Assembly: GCA_964035575.1 (NCBI GenBank)
Contig: OZ037881.1
Coordinates: 62,001 to 126,000, forward strand
DNA from: Rhynchopus sp. YZ270_cl-10
Taxonomy: Eukaryota > Euglenozoa > Diplonemea > Diplonemida > Diplonemidae
Direction: 5' to 3'
Length of the DNA stretch: 64,000 bases
A model generated the notes under the pieces. The model did no database searches, was not told the origin of the DNA, and saw nothing but the letters and a program-made list of their open reading frames with translations. The position numbers were made by a program, and so were the translations under genes. Position 1 is the stretch's first letter, and every line of letters starts with the position of its first letter. Shown here piece after piece: positions 44,557-54,404 of this stretch.

Positions 44557-45041
44557 ATCAGAAACCTTAGCCTGAAGAGGTTGTGGTGGAAATGTGGTGG
44601 TAAATGAGGAGGGGGATGCTGGGTCGAAAGGAAGTCGTGTTGGTTTGTTTTCTACGTGGAAAGAGTCAAGAGAAAGGGTTGGTAAGATTCACCTAAGCAA
44701 TAAGGGGGGGGAGGAATGCTCAGAAAATCAATTCCATTTGGTGGGTCTTCCATTTGGGCTAGGGTGGGTGGAGAGGGGAAGAGGAAGAGGGTAGGCTATG
44801 TACCCCGCTCCTCACTGTTCTATTGCCCCTCTCATCCTCATCCTCATCCTCATCCGGAGGAGACTCACAGGTTCTACTGCGAGAAGTAATAAATGCAAAA
44901 AAAAAGAAGGCGGGCTCTATTTAGTCCCAATAAAAGCTATATCACCGCAAGAAAAACTTTGAAAGCTTGTAAATGAGCACCTCAAGAAGTAGATGAATTT
45001 GTACTTTGCCGTCTAAAAAGGCTTCATTTCCTATTTTTTTT
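44557..45041. other. Spacer
   Basis: No gene. Contains a CTCATC simple repeat near 44830-44855 and G-rich stretches that are pyrimidine tracts in the transcript. Confidence 0.5.
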
Positions 45042-48000
45042 TCAACCATCCACATCATCCCCTTGCGCAAAATCCTGCGAATCCGGGAAGACCGATTCTT
45101 GATGGGTCAACGCAGGGCCTTTCTGCTCCTTTTGGGTTTTCGCTGTTTTGGCCGTTCCTCCACAGCCCGTTCTGTTCTCACTCAACCCCACTAGGCCAGG
45201 CAGCTCCGGGGTGAGGTCACAGGGCGTGGCCAGGAGCATTGCCTCCCTGGCGGTGTCCACTTCCCCAGAGTCTTCTACGATGTGCTGCTTTGGGGGTAAG
45301 ACATTCCCACCACCACCACTATCACCTCCTCCCCCTCCTCCTACACACTCATACGTCGAGGTAGGAAGCACGACACCCGCCCCCGCTGAGTCCAACACCC
45401 ATTTACACGAAACCACAGGACACCTCGTGTCCCGTGCATCGCTCTGTGTGGACACGATGTGGGTTGGGCGGAGGTCTTCTGTTCCATTTGACGCATCGAG
45501 GATCATAGCACCGTGGTGCAGTGCGTGGTAGAGCGCTAGCCTGGTGGTGCTGCTGGCGTCGTCTGCAGAGGTGTGCACGGAGTCCTCTACCTTTGCATGC
45601 ATCTCTGGGAGAAACAAAAACGTCATCCCCGCAAATAGCTGCGCCTTGTCTCCAGCCTGCGACCACCCTCCCACTGTCGCCCGCATACGAAGAATCCGCA
45701 CACATCTCTCGGCCACTGCCGCCAGCACCCCTTCTTCCGACAACGTTTTCTGCCGTTTCTGCGGCCGTTTCCTGAAGATGTCCTCCTCCTTTTCCTCCTT
45801 TTCCTTTTCCGAGAACTTCTCTGCGACAATCGCCTTAAAGCTATCCGGCGTGCTCAACGTAAAGAAGGCGTCTCCGTACTGATCTATGGTACGACTGAAC
45901 ATTGTCGTCAACTCTGGCGAAGCATACACAACGTAACGTGGTGCGCAGGGGAGTGGCTGGCGGGCGAGAATGGAGTCAACGACCCATGAGTGGTGTAGGA
46001 TGTATTTGTTGGTGTACTTCGCGATGGCAGGCGAGTTGGATTCGACTGCGGTGCGCCAGTGTTTGACTCTTGCAGCGTGCGGCGACGACGCAACGAGGAG
46101 TGCGTCTTGTGAAGGGTTGGCTAGGGTCTGCCCACCGTGGTTGCGTATGGTCATTTCGAGGACGTCTTTGGTCCATTGCCCCGCGCTTTCGCATTGGAGA
46201 ACGCAGAAGCAGAGGGGTGTGCCGGAGACGGTGAAGGTGGTGGAGGTGTTGGGTGTGGCACCGTCGTCGCGCATGCCGAGGCAGCTCTCTACGCGGTGGA
46301 TTTGCTGCATTTGTACGTAGTTGACTGCAGTGGCGCTGTTGTCGAGGAGGTTAATGCCTTTGCGCGCACGCTTTGCACGGCGCTGCCCAGAGGCGTCATC
46401 ATCCGCACCACGCTTCCCCGTACGCGTCAGCGAAAACGATTCACCCAAATCCACTGCAAGCTTCTTTTTCCCAATCGAAGCGTTCATCACCTCAACAAGC
46501 TGCTCATAGTTCGTCGCGTCTTCAACATTCTTATCAGCACGGATCCGACGGACACGAGGAAAGCGGAAGGTATGCCCCACCTTGAATTTGATGGTCTCAG
46601 TAAACTCGTATCCGATGACCTCAAAAACGACGGTGTTCTTGATGTGGTCGGGGTGGATGAAGACGTCCGGCACGTCGTCTGCAGCAGGCTTCCAATCGCC
46701 GAACATTTGTTGTCTGAAACGGAGCACTTCCTCTGCAGAGCTATACGCACTGTACAACGCCATCTGCTGTTGTGTGTCCTTCGCAGGGTTGTACGGCAGC
46801 CATCTCCCCTCCAGCTTCTGGTTCAGCAGGTCTAGTTCCTGTCGGTTGTATCCTGTGCCCACCTTTGTGAAGGTTTCCCATATGTTATGTTCTTCTCGCC
46901 ATACACCTAAGAGAAAGTGGCTGAGACCCTTTTTGCCAAATTTTGTGCCATGGTAGGCGCCAAGCACCGCCAGGTCGAGTGTGTCTGCTAGACCGTGGAT
47001 GTGGTCGCGTTTGAGCTTGAGCCAGTTTAGCTTGCGTTCGCCTGGGACGTAGAGGGAGTCAGCGTTCTTTAGGATGATGCCTTCGTGGTCCATTGTGCAC
47101 ACAGCCTCGTCCAGTGCACGCAGCACGTCTTTCACGTTGTGGACTTTCGGGACGAGAAGTGGAACAACTTCGAATTCGTTTTTTGTCTCCTGAACAAGTT
47201 TGATCAAAGCAGCGCGCCGTTTGTCAAGAGAGAATTGCAGGAGACTGTTCCCATTGAGGTGCACCACATCGAAGGCCATGTAGCAGAAGCGTTCGTGCAC
47301 GTTTGTCCCGCGGTTGTTCTGGTTGCCCTCACCACGCTTTGCAAAGTCAAGCGCAAAGGTTTTGTTTGTGCCGAACCGTTTGAATGTTCCTACAGAGCCG
47401 TCGAAGACAAGAAGCTCACCGTCTATGATGCACGACTCTTTGACAGAGCGCGAGAGTGCGTTCTGCACTGCCTGGGAAAACTTCGGCCCGTACAGATCTG
47501 TATAATCTGTCGAATTGCGTGTCAAAAACTTCGTCTGATACTGTACCCTCTCCCCCGACCGGTCCACCTTGAAGTGGATAAGAATACGCTCCCCGTCGTA
47601 CTTCGGTTCAACCCAATAGGGCTGTTCTGTTAGGCACGATAGCAGCTTTTCATCTGCAATCAGACTAGCAAGCATCGGCTTGAATGCACCAAATAGACGC
47701 AACGCAGTGTCCACCTTTACGCTCTCCTCCGGCGCAGGATCGATGAACACCGTGCTCTTGCAGACATGCTCTAGATCAGTGGTGTTGTTCAAAATAGACA
47801 TCGCAAGGGGATGGAATTTTCCTAAAATGGAGGCGTGGCTGATGTGCAGCTTCATATCTTTGACGATGATGCGGATCAGCCATTTCTGCTCTAAAGCGTT
47901 GAAGGTGCGGATGATGTGCGTAAAGACCTTCTTCTTCCGTTCAGGCGAGTCTGCAGTGCTTAGTGCATCGAGCGTTTCATTCACATCACGGATGGAGCCA

Positions 48001-48791
48001 CTCCCCTTCTGTGCATTGGTCTTCGCAACCTCTCTGAAACCACGTTTAACCAGAACTGTGTACAGCACATCAGAAAATGAAGTCGACCCAGAATGGCTTT
48101 TGGTAGGATCCTTCCACTTAATGAGGCGCTGTGCGTCAGGTGAGTCTAGAGGAATTTGCAGAATTTTGGTATAGTATTGCGCGATTTTGCTCTCCTTCAG
48201 CCCATAGGTGCTTCGAGTGCTGTCCAAATGTGGTAAAACCAGTCTTAAAAAGGGGAAAAAGCTTGCTCGATGCACGTAAGCGTATGAGGTTCCGTCCTCA
48301 GAGAGGTAAGGCTTGATGTCCTTCCCCTCCAAACTCTTGTCTAAATCGGAGGTAACCATTTTCCAGAAATTTTCCATAATTCTGAGTCGATCCCCGGGAC
48401 GGCCTCGGTCGGAAATGGCTTCAAGCATTGTGCAAAAGCCTGCATAGGAGTAGTGCGCCTCCACCTCGTGGAGACGGTGGGTTGGGTTCTGTGGTGGCAC
48501 AGCCGCAAGGGGGCGTGGCTCTAGCTTGATGCCCTCGTCGTGCTCGCCTTTGGGTATCACAACGTCGCGTTGCAGCTTCCCTAAGGCAGAAAACGGCTTG
48601 AAGGCAGGGTCGCCTTTGACAGTAGTGGGGTTTTGCTGTATGGGGTCGGCCAGAAGATTTAGCTTGCCAGGTGGTGGTGGTGGTGGTGATGGGGCATCGT
48701 GTGTGCCCGTGGCAGCAGTAGAAGAACCTGCCCTGCTGGTCTCCATCACCTTCTGAAAGGTGTTTTCGTCGCAGGGTATTATAGCTGGCAT
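45042..48791 (-). CDS. LIG4: DNA ligase IV
   Basis: ATP-dependent DNA ligase of non-homologous end joining. 1249 residues from the ATG at 48789-48791. Order: a Pro-rich N-terminal extension (~1-110), the DNA-binding domain (~110-370), the catalytic core with adenylation motif EPKYDGER (Lys 397), IIDGELLVFD, the EGIILK motif and WLKLKRDH, the OB domain with RFPRVRRIRADK, then two BRCT domains (about 850-980 and 1080-1165, the latter with HALHHGAMILDAS and CKWVLDS). The linker between the BRCTs, where XRCC4 binds in animals, is basic and Lys-rich (FRKRPQKRQK). Longer than animal ligase IV (911) because of the N- and C-terminal extensions. No intron. Trypanosomatids lack this enzyme, so it constrains the host. 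Confidence 0.95.
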   Translation of the reverse strand: MPAIIPCDENTFQKVMETSRAGSSTAATGTHDAPSPPPPPPGKLNLLADPIQQNPTTVKGDPAFKPFSALGKLQRDVVIPKGEHDEGIKLEPRPLAAVPPQNPTHRLHEVEAHYSYAGFCTMLEAISDRGRPGDRLRIMENFWKMVTSDLDKSLEGKDIKPYLSEDGTSYAYVHRASFFPFLRLVLPHLDSTRSTYGLKESKIAQYYTKILQIPLDSPDAQRLIKWKDPTKSHSGSTSFSDVLYTVLVKRGFREVAKTNAQKGSGSIRDVNETLDALSTADSPERKKKVFTHIIRTFNALEQKWLIRIIVKDMKLHISHASILGKFHPLAMSILNNTTDLEHVCKSTVFIDPAPEESVKVDTALRLFGAFKPMLASLIADEKLLSCLTEQPYWVEPKYDGERILIHFKVDRSGERVQYQTKFLTRNSTDYTDLYGPKFSQAVQNALSRSVKESCIIDGELLVFDGSVGTFKRFGTNKTFALDFAKRGEGNQNNRGTNVHERFCYMAFDVVHLNGNSLLQFSLDKRRAALIKLVQETKNEFEVVPLLVPKVHNVKDVLRALDEAVCTMDHEGIILKNADSLYVPGERKLNWLKLKRDHIHGLADTLDLAVLGAYHGTKFGKKGLSHFLLGVWREEHNIWETFTKVGTGYNRQELDLLNQKLEGRWLPYNPAKDTQQQMALYSAYSSAEEVLRFRQQMFGDWKPAADDVPDVFIHPDHIKNTVVFEVIGYEFTETIKFKVGHTFRFPRVRRIRADKNVEDATNYEQLVEVMNASIGKKKLAVDLGESFSLTRTGKRGADDDASGQRRAKRARKGINLLDNSATAVNYVQMQQIHRVESCLGMRDDGATPNTSTTFTVSGTPLCFCVLQCESAGQWTKDVLEMTIRNHGGQTLANPSQDALLVASSPHAARVKHWRTAVESNSPAIAKYTNKYILHHSWVVDSILARQPLPCAPRYVVYASPELTTMFSRTIDQYGDAFFTLSTPDSFKAIVAEKFSEKEKEEKEEDIFRKRPQKRQKTLSEEGVLAAVAERCVRILRMRATVGGWSQAGDKAQLFAGMTFLFLPEMHAKVEDSVHTSADDASSTTRLALYHALHHGAMILDASNGTEDLRPTHIVSTQSDARDTRCPVVSCKWVLDSAGAGVVLPTSTYECVGGGGGGDSGGGGNVLPPKQHIVEDSGEVDTAREAMLLATPCDLTPELPGLVGLSENRTGCGGTAKTAKTQKEQKGPALTHQESVFPDSQDFAQGDDVDG

Positions 48792-50930
48792 GGTGTGTGT
48801 TGGGGGTGTGTGCACCCCCAAAAAAATTCAATTTTTTTGAGATGCTCTGAAGAGTGGGGATAGGGGGGGAGGGGGTGAAGTAGTGTGCACGCGATTCAGA
48901 ACAGCGAATATCTTTTGAAGAAAGTGAAGTTGATAGTGCAAGAAGAAAAGGGGGGGAAAGATCGTGGGAGGGAAAGGGGTTCTTTTTGTTCTTGGCTCTC
49001 TTCTCAGCCCCCTCAGGGGAGCAATATTGAAGGCATCTGGTTTGGAAGAAGAAAAAAATGGGTGACCATGTGGCATCATGGGCACAAAGGACATCTCTTC
49101 AAAAAAAACACTCATGACGGGGTATGGCACTTCAAAGACACATAACATGAAAACTTGAGAGAAGAATGTACGTCTCGTGCATACACAATCTTGTTCGGGA
49201 ATTTTAAAAGGCAGAATCGGTGCAGCAAAAAGGGGGTATTTCCCCCCTCCATTTTTTCGGAAACAGAGAGAAAAAAGGGCGAATTTGCAAGGTTTCCGCC
49301 ACGGGCCCTGTCCCCCAATATTTCGGGAGTAAATAAAGAAAACTTGCAAGATGAATGCCTCATCATACACATCACTACGATCGTTATCGTACGAGGGAAT
49401 AAAAGAGAAGGTGCAAAGACGCCATCACCTCATCCCCTCACAGATCGTTTTTTTCGTTTTTTTTTGTTTTGTTTTGTTTTTGGACAACCAAATTGTCGGA
49501 CTAAATTCGCTTCGTTGCGTAGTTGTGAAAAGAAAGTTTGATGATGAATCAAAGCCCCCAGTAGCCATCTGTAAAAAAGACAGGATTTCTGAGTGTAAAA
49601 CACAAAAGCTGTCATAAAGGAGAGAAGGAAGTTGAAAGTGTTCGGCAAAAAAAAAATATAAAGAACCGACAGTCTATTCTTCTCAGTCACGCGAAACAAA
49701 AGGAGCTAAAACGACAAACAACCAGAAAAAAAAAATGGGGATTTTGACACAAAGTGCTCTGTTCTTTTCCAATTTTTCAGCAAAGAAAACTTTGAAAAAG
49801 AAGAAAAAAAGGCGACAACCTCCTGAGGGGGGATCGTTTTTCTCTGAGGTTCAACACTCCTCCCATCATCCCTACCTCTTACTATTGTCCATACAGACAT
49901 AAACCCTGTCTCTTGTCATTCATCAGGGGTATGTGGTCAATCACGTACCTCCACCACAGCCCCAACCGCCCCCCAAAAACCCCACCCCATCCCTACTATA
50001 CCCTCTCTGGGGGAAGAGTTCAAAATTTCTGGAACAAAAAAAAATATGACTTTGCAAATACAAAGTTTTCTTGACAGTGTACCTTTGGTGCATGACCGGG
50101 AAAAAAAAGAATGTCAGGTGAACCTAAGCTCACAAACCCGAGAATGGGGAGAAACAAAAATATAAAAAAAAATATGAGATGAACAAAAGAATCTGTGCCT
50201 GAGTCACCGTTTTGCCATTTAAAAAAGCCCCCTTTGAAAAAGACGAAAGCTGTGACATATTTTAGTCAGACTATATTTCGCATTGGCATATCTTCATTTT
50301 GCCTGGAGCTGGGTCACCTCCAAAATCGAGGTTGTTGCAGCGGCCTTCAAAGGGGCCCGCCTGTTGTGGGGTGTTTTGACAAAGGGGGGGTTTCATATTT
50401 TTTTTTTTCTTGCATACCTGCGTGTGCACTGTACAAGTGGGAATGTCCTGGAGACACAGTGGGGCGCTGTACCGTGCGCGTTTCGTGCAGTTGAACTGGG
50501 CTCCCTCGTCTGCAACGTCACGCCATCTGGGGCAATGAATGTTTTTTTTATTATTTGTCTTCAAACTCTTTCTTTGTACGTTCCTTTTTTTTGAAAAACG
50601 ACTCGTGGTTACTGAAAGATTTCACTAGAAATGCACACAATGTCACATCTTGTAAAAAAATAAATAGTTTATCCAGAACATACTCAACTTCCACTCAATG
50701 AAACCCAAAGGGCTAGAATACTAACAGATTGCACACATTGTGTCGCTTTTTTTGTTGTTGGAAAAAAAAAATAACAGAAAAACAACAAAACAACAAAACA
50801 CCCCGAAAGGGCTACAGACAGATGGGGAAGCCCCATCTCATCTCACCACATTTCACATCTTTCTTCCCCCCCCTCTCCTCTTCCCAATATCCTCAAAAAA
50901 AAAACTCTCTTTTTTTCTCCCTTTCTCCCC
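48792..50930. other. Gene-free spacer of about 2.1 kb
   Basis: A-, T- and C-run-rich; no coding signal. Family A hairpins at 49161-49191 and 49350-49374 and a family B hairpin at 50074-50100 (the best-paired copy). Confidence 0.6.
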
Positions 50931-52897
50931 TCATCTCCACCTGTAAAGGGGGAAAAGGATGGGGGTTTTTAAAGAGAAAATGGACACATACATTGAGGAC
51001 TTCTTGCAGTGGTAGAGGAGGGCGTGCACACGACGCATTTGGTCTGGTTTGAGGTAGTGGAAGGAGACGACCTGGGAGGACATGGACTCGAGGCCTTCAC
51101 GGAGGTCTATCGCGTAGTCTTTGTACCAATCCTTTTTGTAGTTGGCGGCACGGTAGTGGTAGTGTGTCTCTGGTGTGAAGGGCATGAAGCGTTCTTCACC
51201 CTTTTCGTCCTTGGTGTCGACGGGGAGCACCCCAGCGCCTCGCAGGCAGAGGCCGACTTCTCTGTCCTCAGAGAAGTGCTTCAGACGCGGGCTGCATTCG
51301 TTTCCGTCGAGCCGGTCTGAAAGAAGCTTCACCGCAGCCCTGTTGAGAACGTATCCGGCACCGCCGCTGTTGAACATCTTCCCATCAAATCCTTTGAAAC
51401 GGCGGCCAATGAAAAGAGGTTTTGGCCAATTTTCTCCACCGCCTGCAGTTCTGATGGCGTCGCCGCCGAGATAAGCACGGAGGTTGTCGATCACGAAGTA
51501 AAGATCGTCACCACCGATGCAGAAGAAGTCGTATTTGTGGTCCTGCTCCTCCAGGTCGTTGACGTAGGCCCAAATGCTCCGGCTCTTCTGCCACATATTG
51601 TTGTACTCTTCAGGCCCAACGTGGTGCACGCGAATCTCATTCGTCTCCGGGTCGGTCTCAGTGCTCATAAACAAGAATCCGTTGCACTCAGGCCCGAAAG
51701 TGTCCTTAATCGTCTTCAGTGCCTCCTGCTTTGTGTGCATGGTGTACGACAAACACAAAATACGAGGTGTATCCTGTTTAGGCGAAATCACAGCCTTTGC
51801 TAGAAGCTTTTCGGTGCCGTCGTGCTTCTGTTTGCTGCAGGCTCTTGGCATCTGTAGAGGGGAAAAGGAGGGTAGGAAATGTAGACAATTCTGGGTAAGT
51901 TTAAAGTGGTTTGATCATACGGGGTTAGGACGGTTCCCATCTGGGTACTTCTCCTCTGCCTCACGACGCATGCGTGTCGGGTCCACATGGGGCTCCTGCT
52001 TCATCAACTCCACTTGGTATTTGATGCTCTTCTCGGACACGCCGACCACAGGTTTGAGCGGCGGTGATTCCTTGACGGCACTCTGCACGGAGGAGACGCA
52101 CACGCCGCAGGAGTGCCGGCAGGTCGCATGCACGACAGCGTCGGAGATGCAACGACCACTGCGGGTCAGGCTACTGCAGTCGGGAGAGAAGTCGTGGCAC
52201 ACCGAATCCTGTTGGCATTTTTTATTTGATCATTTCCCAAAAAAAAATTCCTCCCATAGATCATCTGAGGCAAAAGGGGCCTCTTCTTATATAAAGTTAA
52301 AGATGACTAGCCTCCCGCTTAGTCACCTAAAAAAGGAGTTGAAGGTGCAAACGCCTCACCGACCGGATTCAGGCACTCTGGCCACTCTTCCGTGGGTTTT
52401 CCCCAGAGAGCACTTTATTGACACGGTTTCCACTACGGGAAATAAAGTGTTTGTAACAACGAACCTCGGCCGCACCGCGCTGTCCTTTTCATTAAACGCG
52501 CTTTTCCAAAAGAGGAATATCGACATACCAAACATTCTGCCGCGGAGCTCTCCTGCGGGGAGGCACTGCACTCACAGATTGCGTTCTTGCCGCCGACGGT
52601 GCCGAAGGTTGTGTCATCGCATAGGAAGGGCGCTACGGTGGAGCAGACCGAACGCTTCACGTAGTGACCATCAGCACCGTATCGTACGACGTGGTGCTTT
52701 GGGCAGGTGCATGTGTGCGCGTGGTCGGCACAGTGCTCAAAGTGGCTGCTACCCCCCACATGCCCACCCGTGTTCCCGCTCGGATCCCCAAACAGCCGTG
52801 ACGCAGCAATGTACCACAAAAACACCGCCACAACAATCACCCCACCCAACGCTACCTTCCCTATACTCCACGAACCTCGTGATTTTCTCATGAGCAT
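50931..52897 (-). CDS. Type II membrane ShKT-C1GalT-like glycosyltransferase (four exons)
   Basis: Golgi-type GT31 glycosyltransferase resembling core 1 beta-1,3-galactosyltransferase (C1GalT). Exons 52897-52529, 52208-51921, 51851-50992 and 50940-50931 join in frame to 508 residues. Order: short cytosolic N terminus, signal anchor (VALGGVIVVAVFLWYIAA, ~13-30), a Cys-rich stem, a ShKT-type six-Cys module across the exon 1/2 junction ending CRHSCGVC, a linker, then the catalytic domain: ILCLSYTMH, FLFMSTETD, the metal motif GGDDLYFVIDNL (GDD where C1GalT has DDD), FIGRRFKG, NSGGAGYVLN, EDREVGLCL, FHYLKPDQM. Residues MLMRKS start at 52897. The three GTATG introns fit. Donor is presumably UDP-galactose; the acceptor is unknown. 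Confidence 0.85.
50941..50991 (-). other. Intron 3 of the ShKT-C1GalT gene
   Basis: 51 bases, GTATGT to CCCCCTTTACAG. Multiple of three; spliced and unspliced forms end at the same TGA, giving either a short SSMWR end or a longer hydrophobic end. Confidence 0.65.
51852..51920 (-). other. Intron 2 of the ShKT-C1GalT gene
   Basis: 69 bases, GTATGA to a long pyrimidine tract and CCCCTCTACAG. An in-frame TGA right after the donor means the intron must be removed to reach the catalytic domain. Confidence 0.85.
52209..52528 (-). other. Intron 1 of the ShKT-C1GalT gene, carrying a repeat hairpin
   Basis: 320 bases, GTATGT to CCAACAG. The 3' end lacks a pyrimidine tract, unlike the others, but this is the only AG between an in-frame stop and the ShKT coding sequence. 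A family A hairpin lies inside (52302-52328). Confidence 0.75.
52302..52328 (+). repeat. CCTC-loop hairpin (family A) inside an intron
   Basis: GATGACTAGCCTCCCGCTTA then GTCACC; TGACTAGC pairs with GCTTAGTCA (one bulge). Confidence 0.65.
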
Positions 52898-53014
52898 TTT
52901 CCCCCTTGACCCCGAAAAAGAAAAAAGAAAAACCTCCCAGAAAAAGGCCAATAAAAACGGCCAAAAAAATGTGTAGCAGGGGAGGATCTGTGTGGTTAGG
53001 AGTGTAGTGTGAAG

Positions 53015-53436
53015 TCAGGAGACCTGCTGAGGGGCGTGCTGTGGATCCTGCGACTGCGCAGGTGTCATGGGAGACGACGAAGTGTATCTCATTGCCCATT
53101 CGTTGGAGGAGTATGACGCAGAGCACAGCAGGCATCGAATGTTGGGAACACACACACACAGCTTCGGGAGTAGCATTCGCCAACAAGCAGCGCACACACC
53201 ACACTCGCTGGGGTACCTTCACGTCCTCTCTTCGACGTCGGCAGCACTCACAACAAAGTGCCGTAAACATTTCTTCTGTGCAGGCAACAATGGGTACAGA
53301 AGTTCTGAAAGAAAATTGATGGAGCAAGACAAGCGGACGAGAAAAAGGTTGTGGGGCAGCATGTGCGGAGCAGCTTGGAGCAGGAAGCAGCGTTCACGAC
53401 AAGAGTCAGGAATTCGTTTGCAGGAACGATCAACAT
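53015..53436 (-). CDS. Doubtful small Cys-rich protein (possible intron)
   Basis: GC-richer region upstream of the glycosyltransferase. A minus-strand frame from an ATG at 53434-53436 runs 62 codons; a GTGAGT...CCCCAG segment (53208-53251, 44 bases) would join it to a second frame ending HAPQQVS, giving 125 residues with many CxxC-like pairs (FCTHCC, ECGVCAAC, RCLLCS). The donor is not the GTATG type used by the other introns. A plus-strand frame of 169 codons (53067-53576) overlaps and cannot be excluded by eye. Family unknown. Confidence 0.25.
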
Positions 53437-53644
53437 TCAAACATTCAACGGTACACAGAGACAGAGGCAGAGACAGAACAAAAGACGCACACTACAGACC
53501 ACTGCAAAAAAAGAGGGAAGAAGAGAAAGAGAGAGAGGTCGGTTTGGTGCTTTTTTTTGGGAAAGTATTTTTTTGATCTGTTGGTTTGTAGTCAACTAGG
53601 TTTTCTACTTTTGTTGTTGTGTCTGGCTGTCAGTGGGAAAAGCA

Positions 53645-53911
53645 TCAACCCGAGCACGCTCTGGACAAGAGATGCAATATGCCTCTGACAGCCAAATGCA
53701 AATTATATGTTGACTTCGAGACACAGAAGAGGTGCAAAGGGGTGCGTATGCAAAACGGAGACCATAGAACAGACGCCTTTCTCAAATCAAGGAGCAAGGT
53801 GCCATTCGTCGGTATGTAATCGTAACCTTCCGAATGCTGTTGAAGCTGGGTGTCCTCTGCACCTCTTACTGTCGCCACGAATAGAAGAAAACAAAAAAGT
53901 TGTGTACGCAT
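53645..53911 (-). CDS. Possible small secreted protein
   Basis: 88 residues from the ATG at 53909-53911. The first 18 residues (MRTQLFCFLLFVATVRGA) look like a signal peptide, followed by EDTQLQQHSEGYDY and an N-glycosylation site (NGT). The remainder has weak coding character and may run into spacer; a real gene could splice out of this frame. Family unknown. Confidence 0.3.
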   Translation of the reverse strand: MRTQLFCFLLFVATVRGAEDTQLQQHSEGYDYIPTNGTLLLDLRKASVLWSPFCIRTPLHLFCVSKSTYNLHLAVRGILHLLSRACSG

Positions 53912-54404
53912 CCACAGTCTCCTGGTCGGGCCAAGATTTCTGTGGACACGTGTCAGTTCTTGACAAAAGCTTATCCACAAAGGACAAACCCTGTCCACGT
54001 CGCAAAAGAGACGACGTGCAAAGATTTTCAGGTTCCAAGATATACAGAAAGAGGTAAACGGTTTGGCGTAAGTTAATATTTGAACGATAAAAAGAGAGAT
54101 GGCGGAATGCATTTTGGTCATCGCCGGAGAGGGGTTTGCCGTCACACTGAAAGTGGAACAACAGGTGGTGGTGGTGGTACGGGGTTTTGCTTTAGCATGT
54201 GGTAGAAAGTCACACCCCTGCGAAGGGGTTTGTGTAAAAGCAAGAAAGCTTCGAAGCAGTGAGTGCGCCTGACGGAACACCCACACCTCTCAAGATTTCA
54301 GAACTGAACAATAAAATGATACTGCAGCAAGGGACCCGTGCCTGTCTATAAGGAACAAAAGGAATTCAAGACAAGATAAGTTAAACAAAAGAGCAACAGA
54401 AGCA

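Noticed and set aside
48792-48821. Upstream extension of DNA ligase IV to 48821
   Set aside because: That codon is TTG; the first ATG in frame is at 48791.
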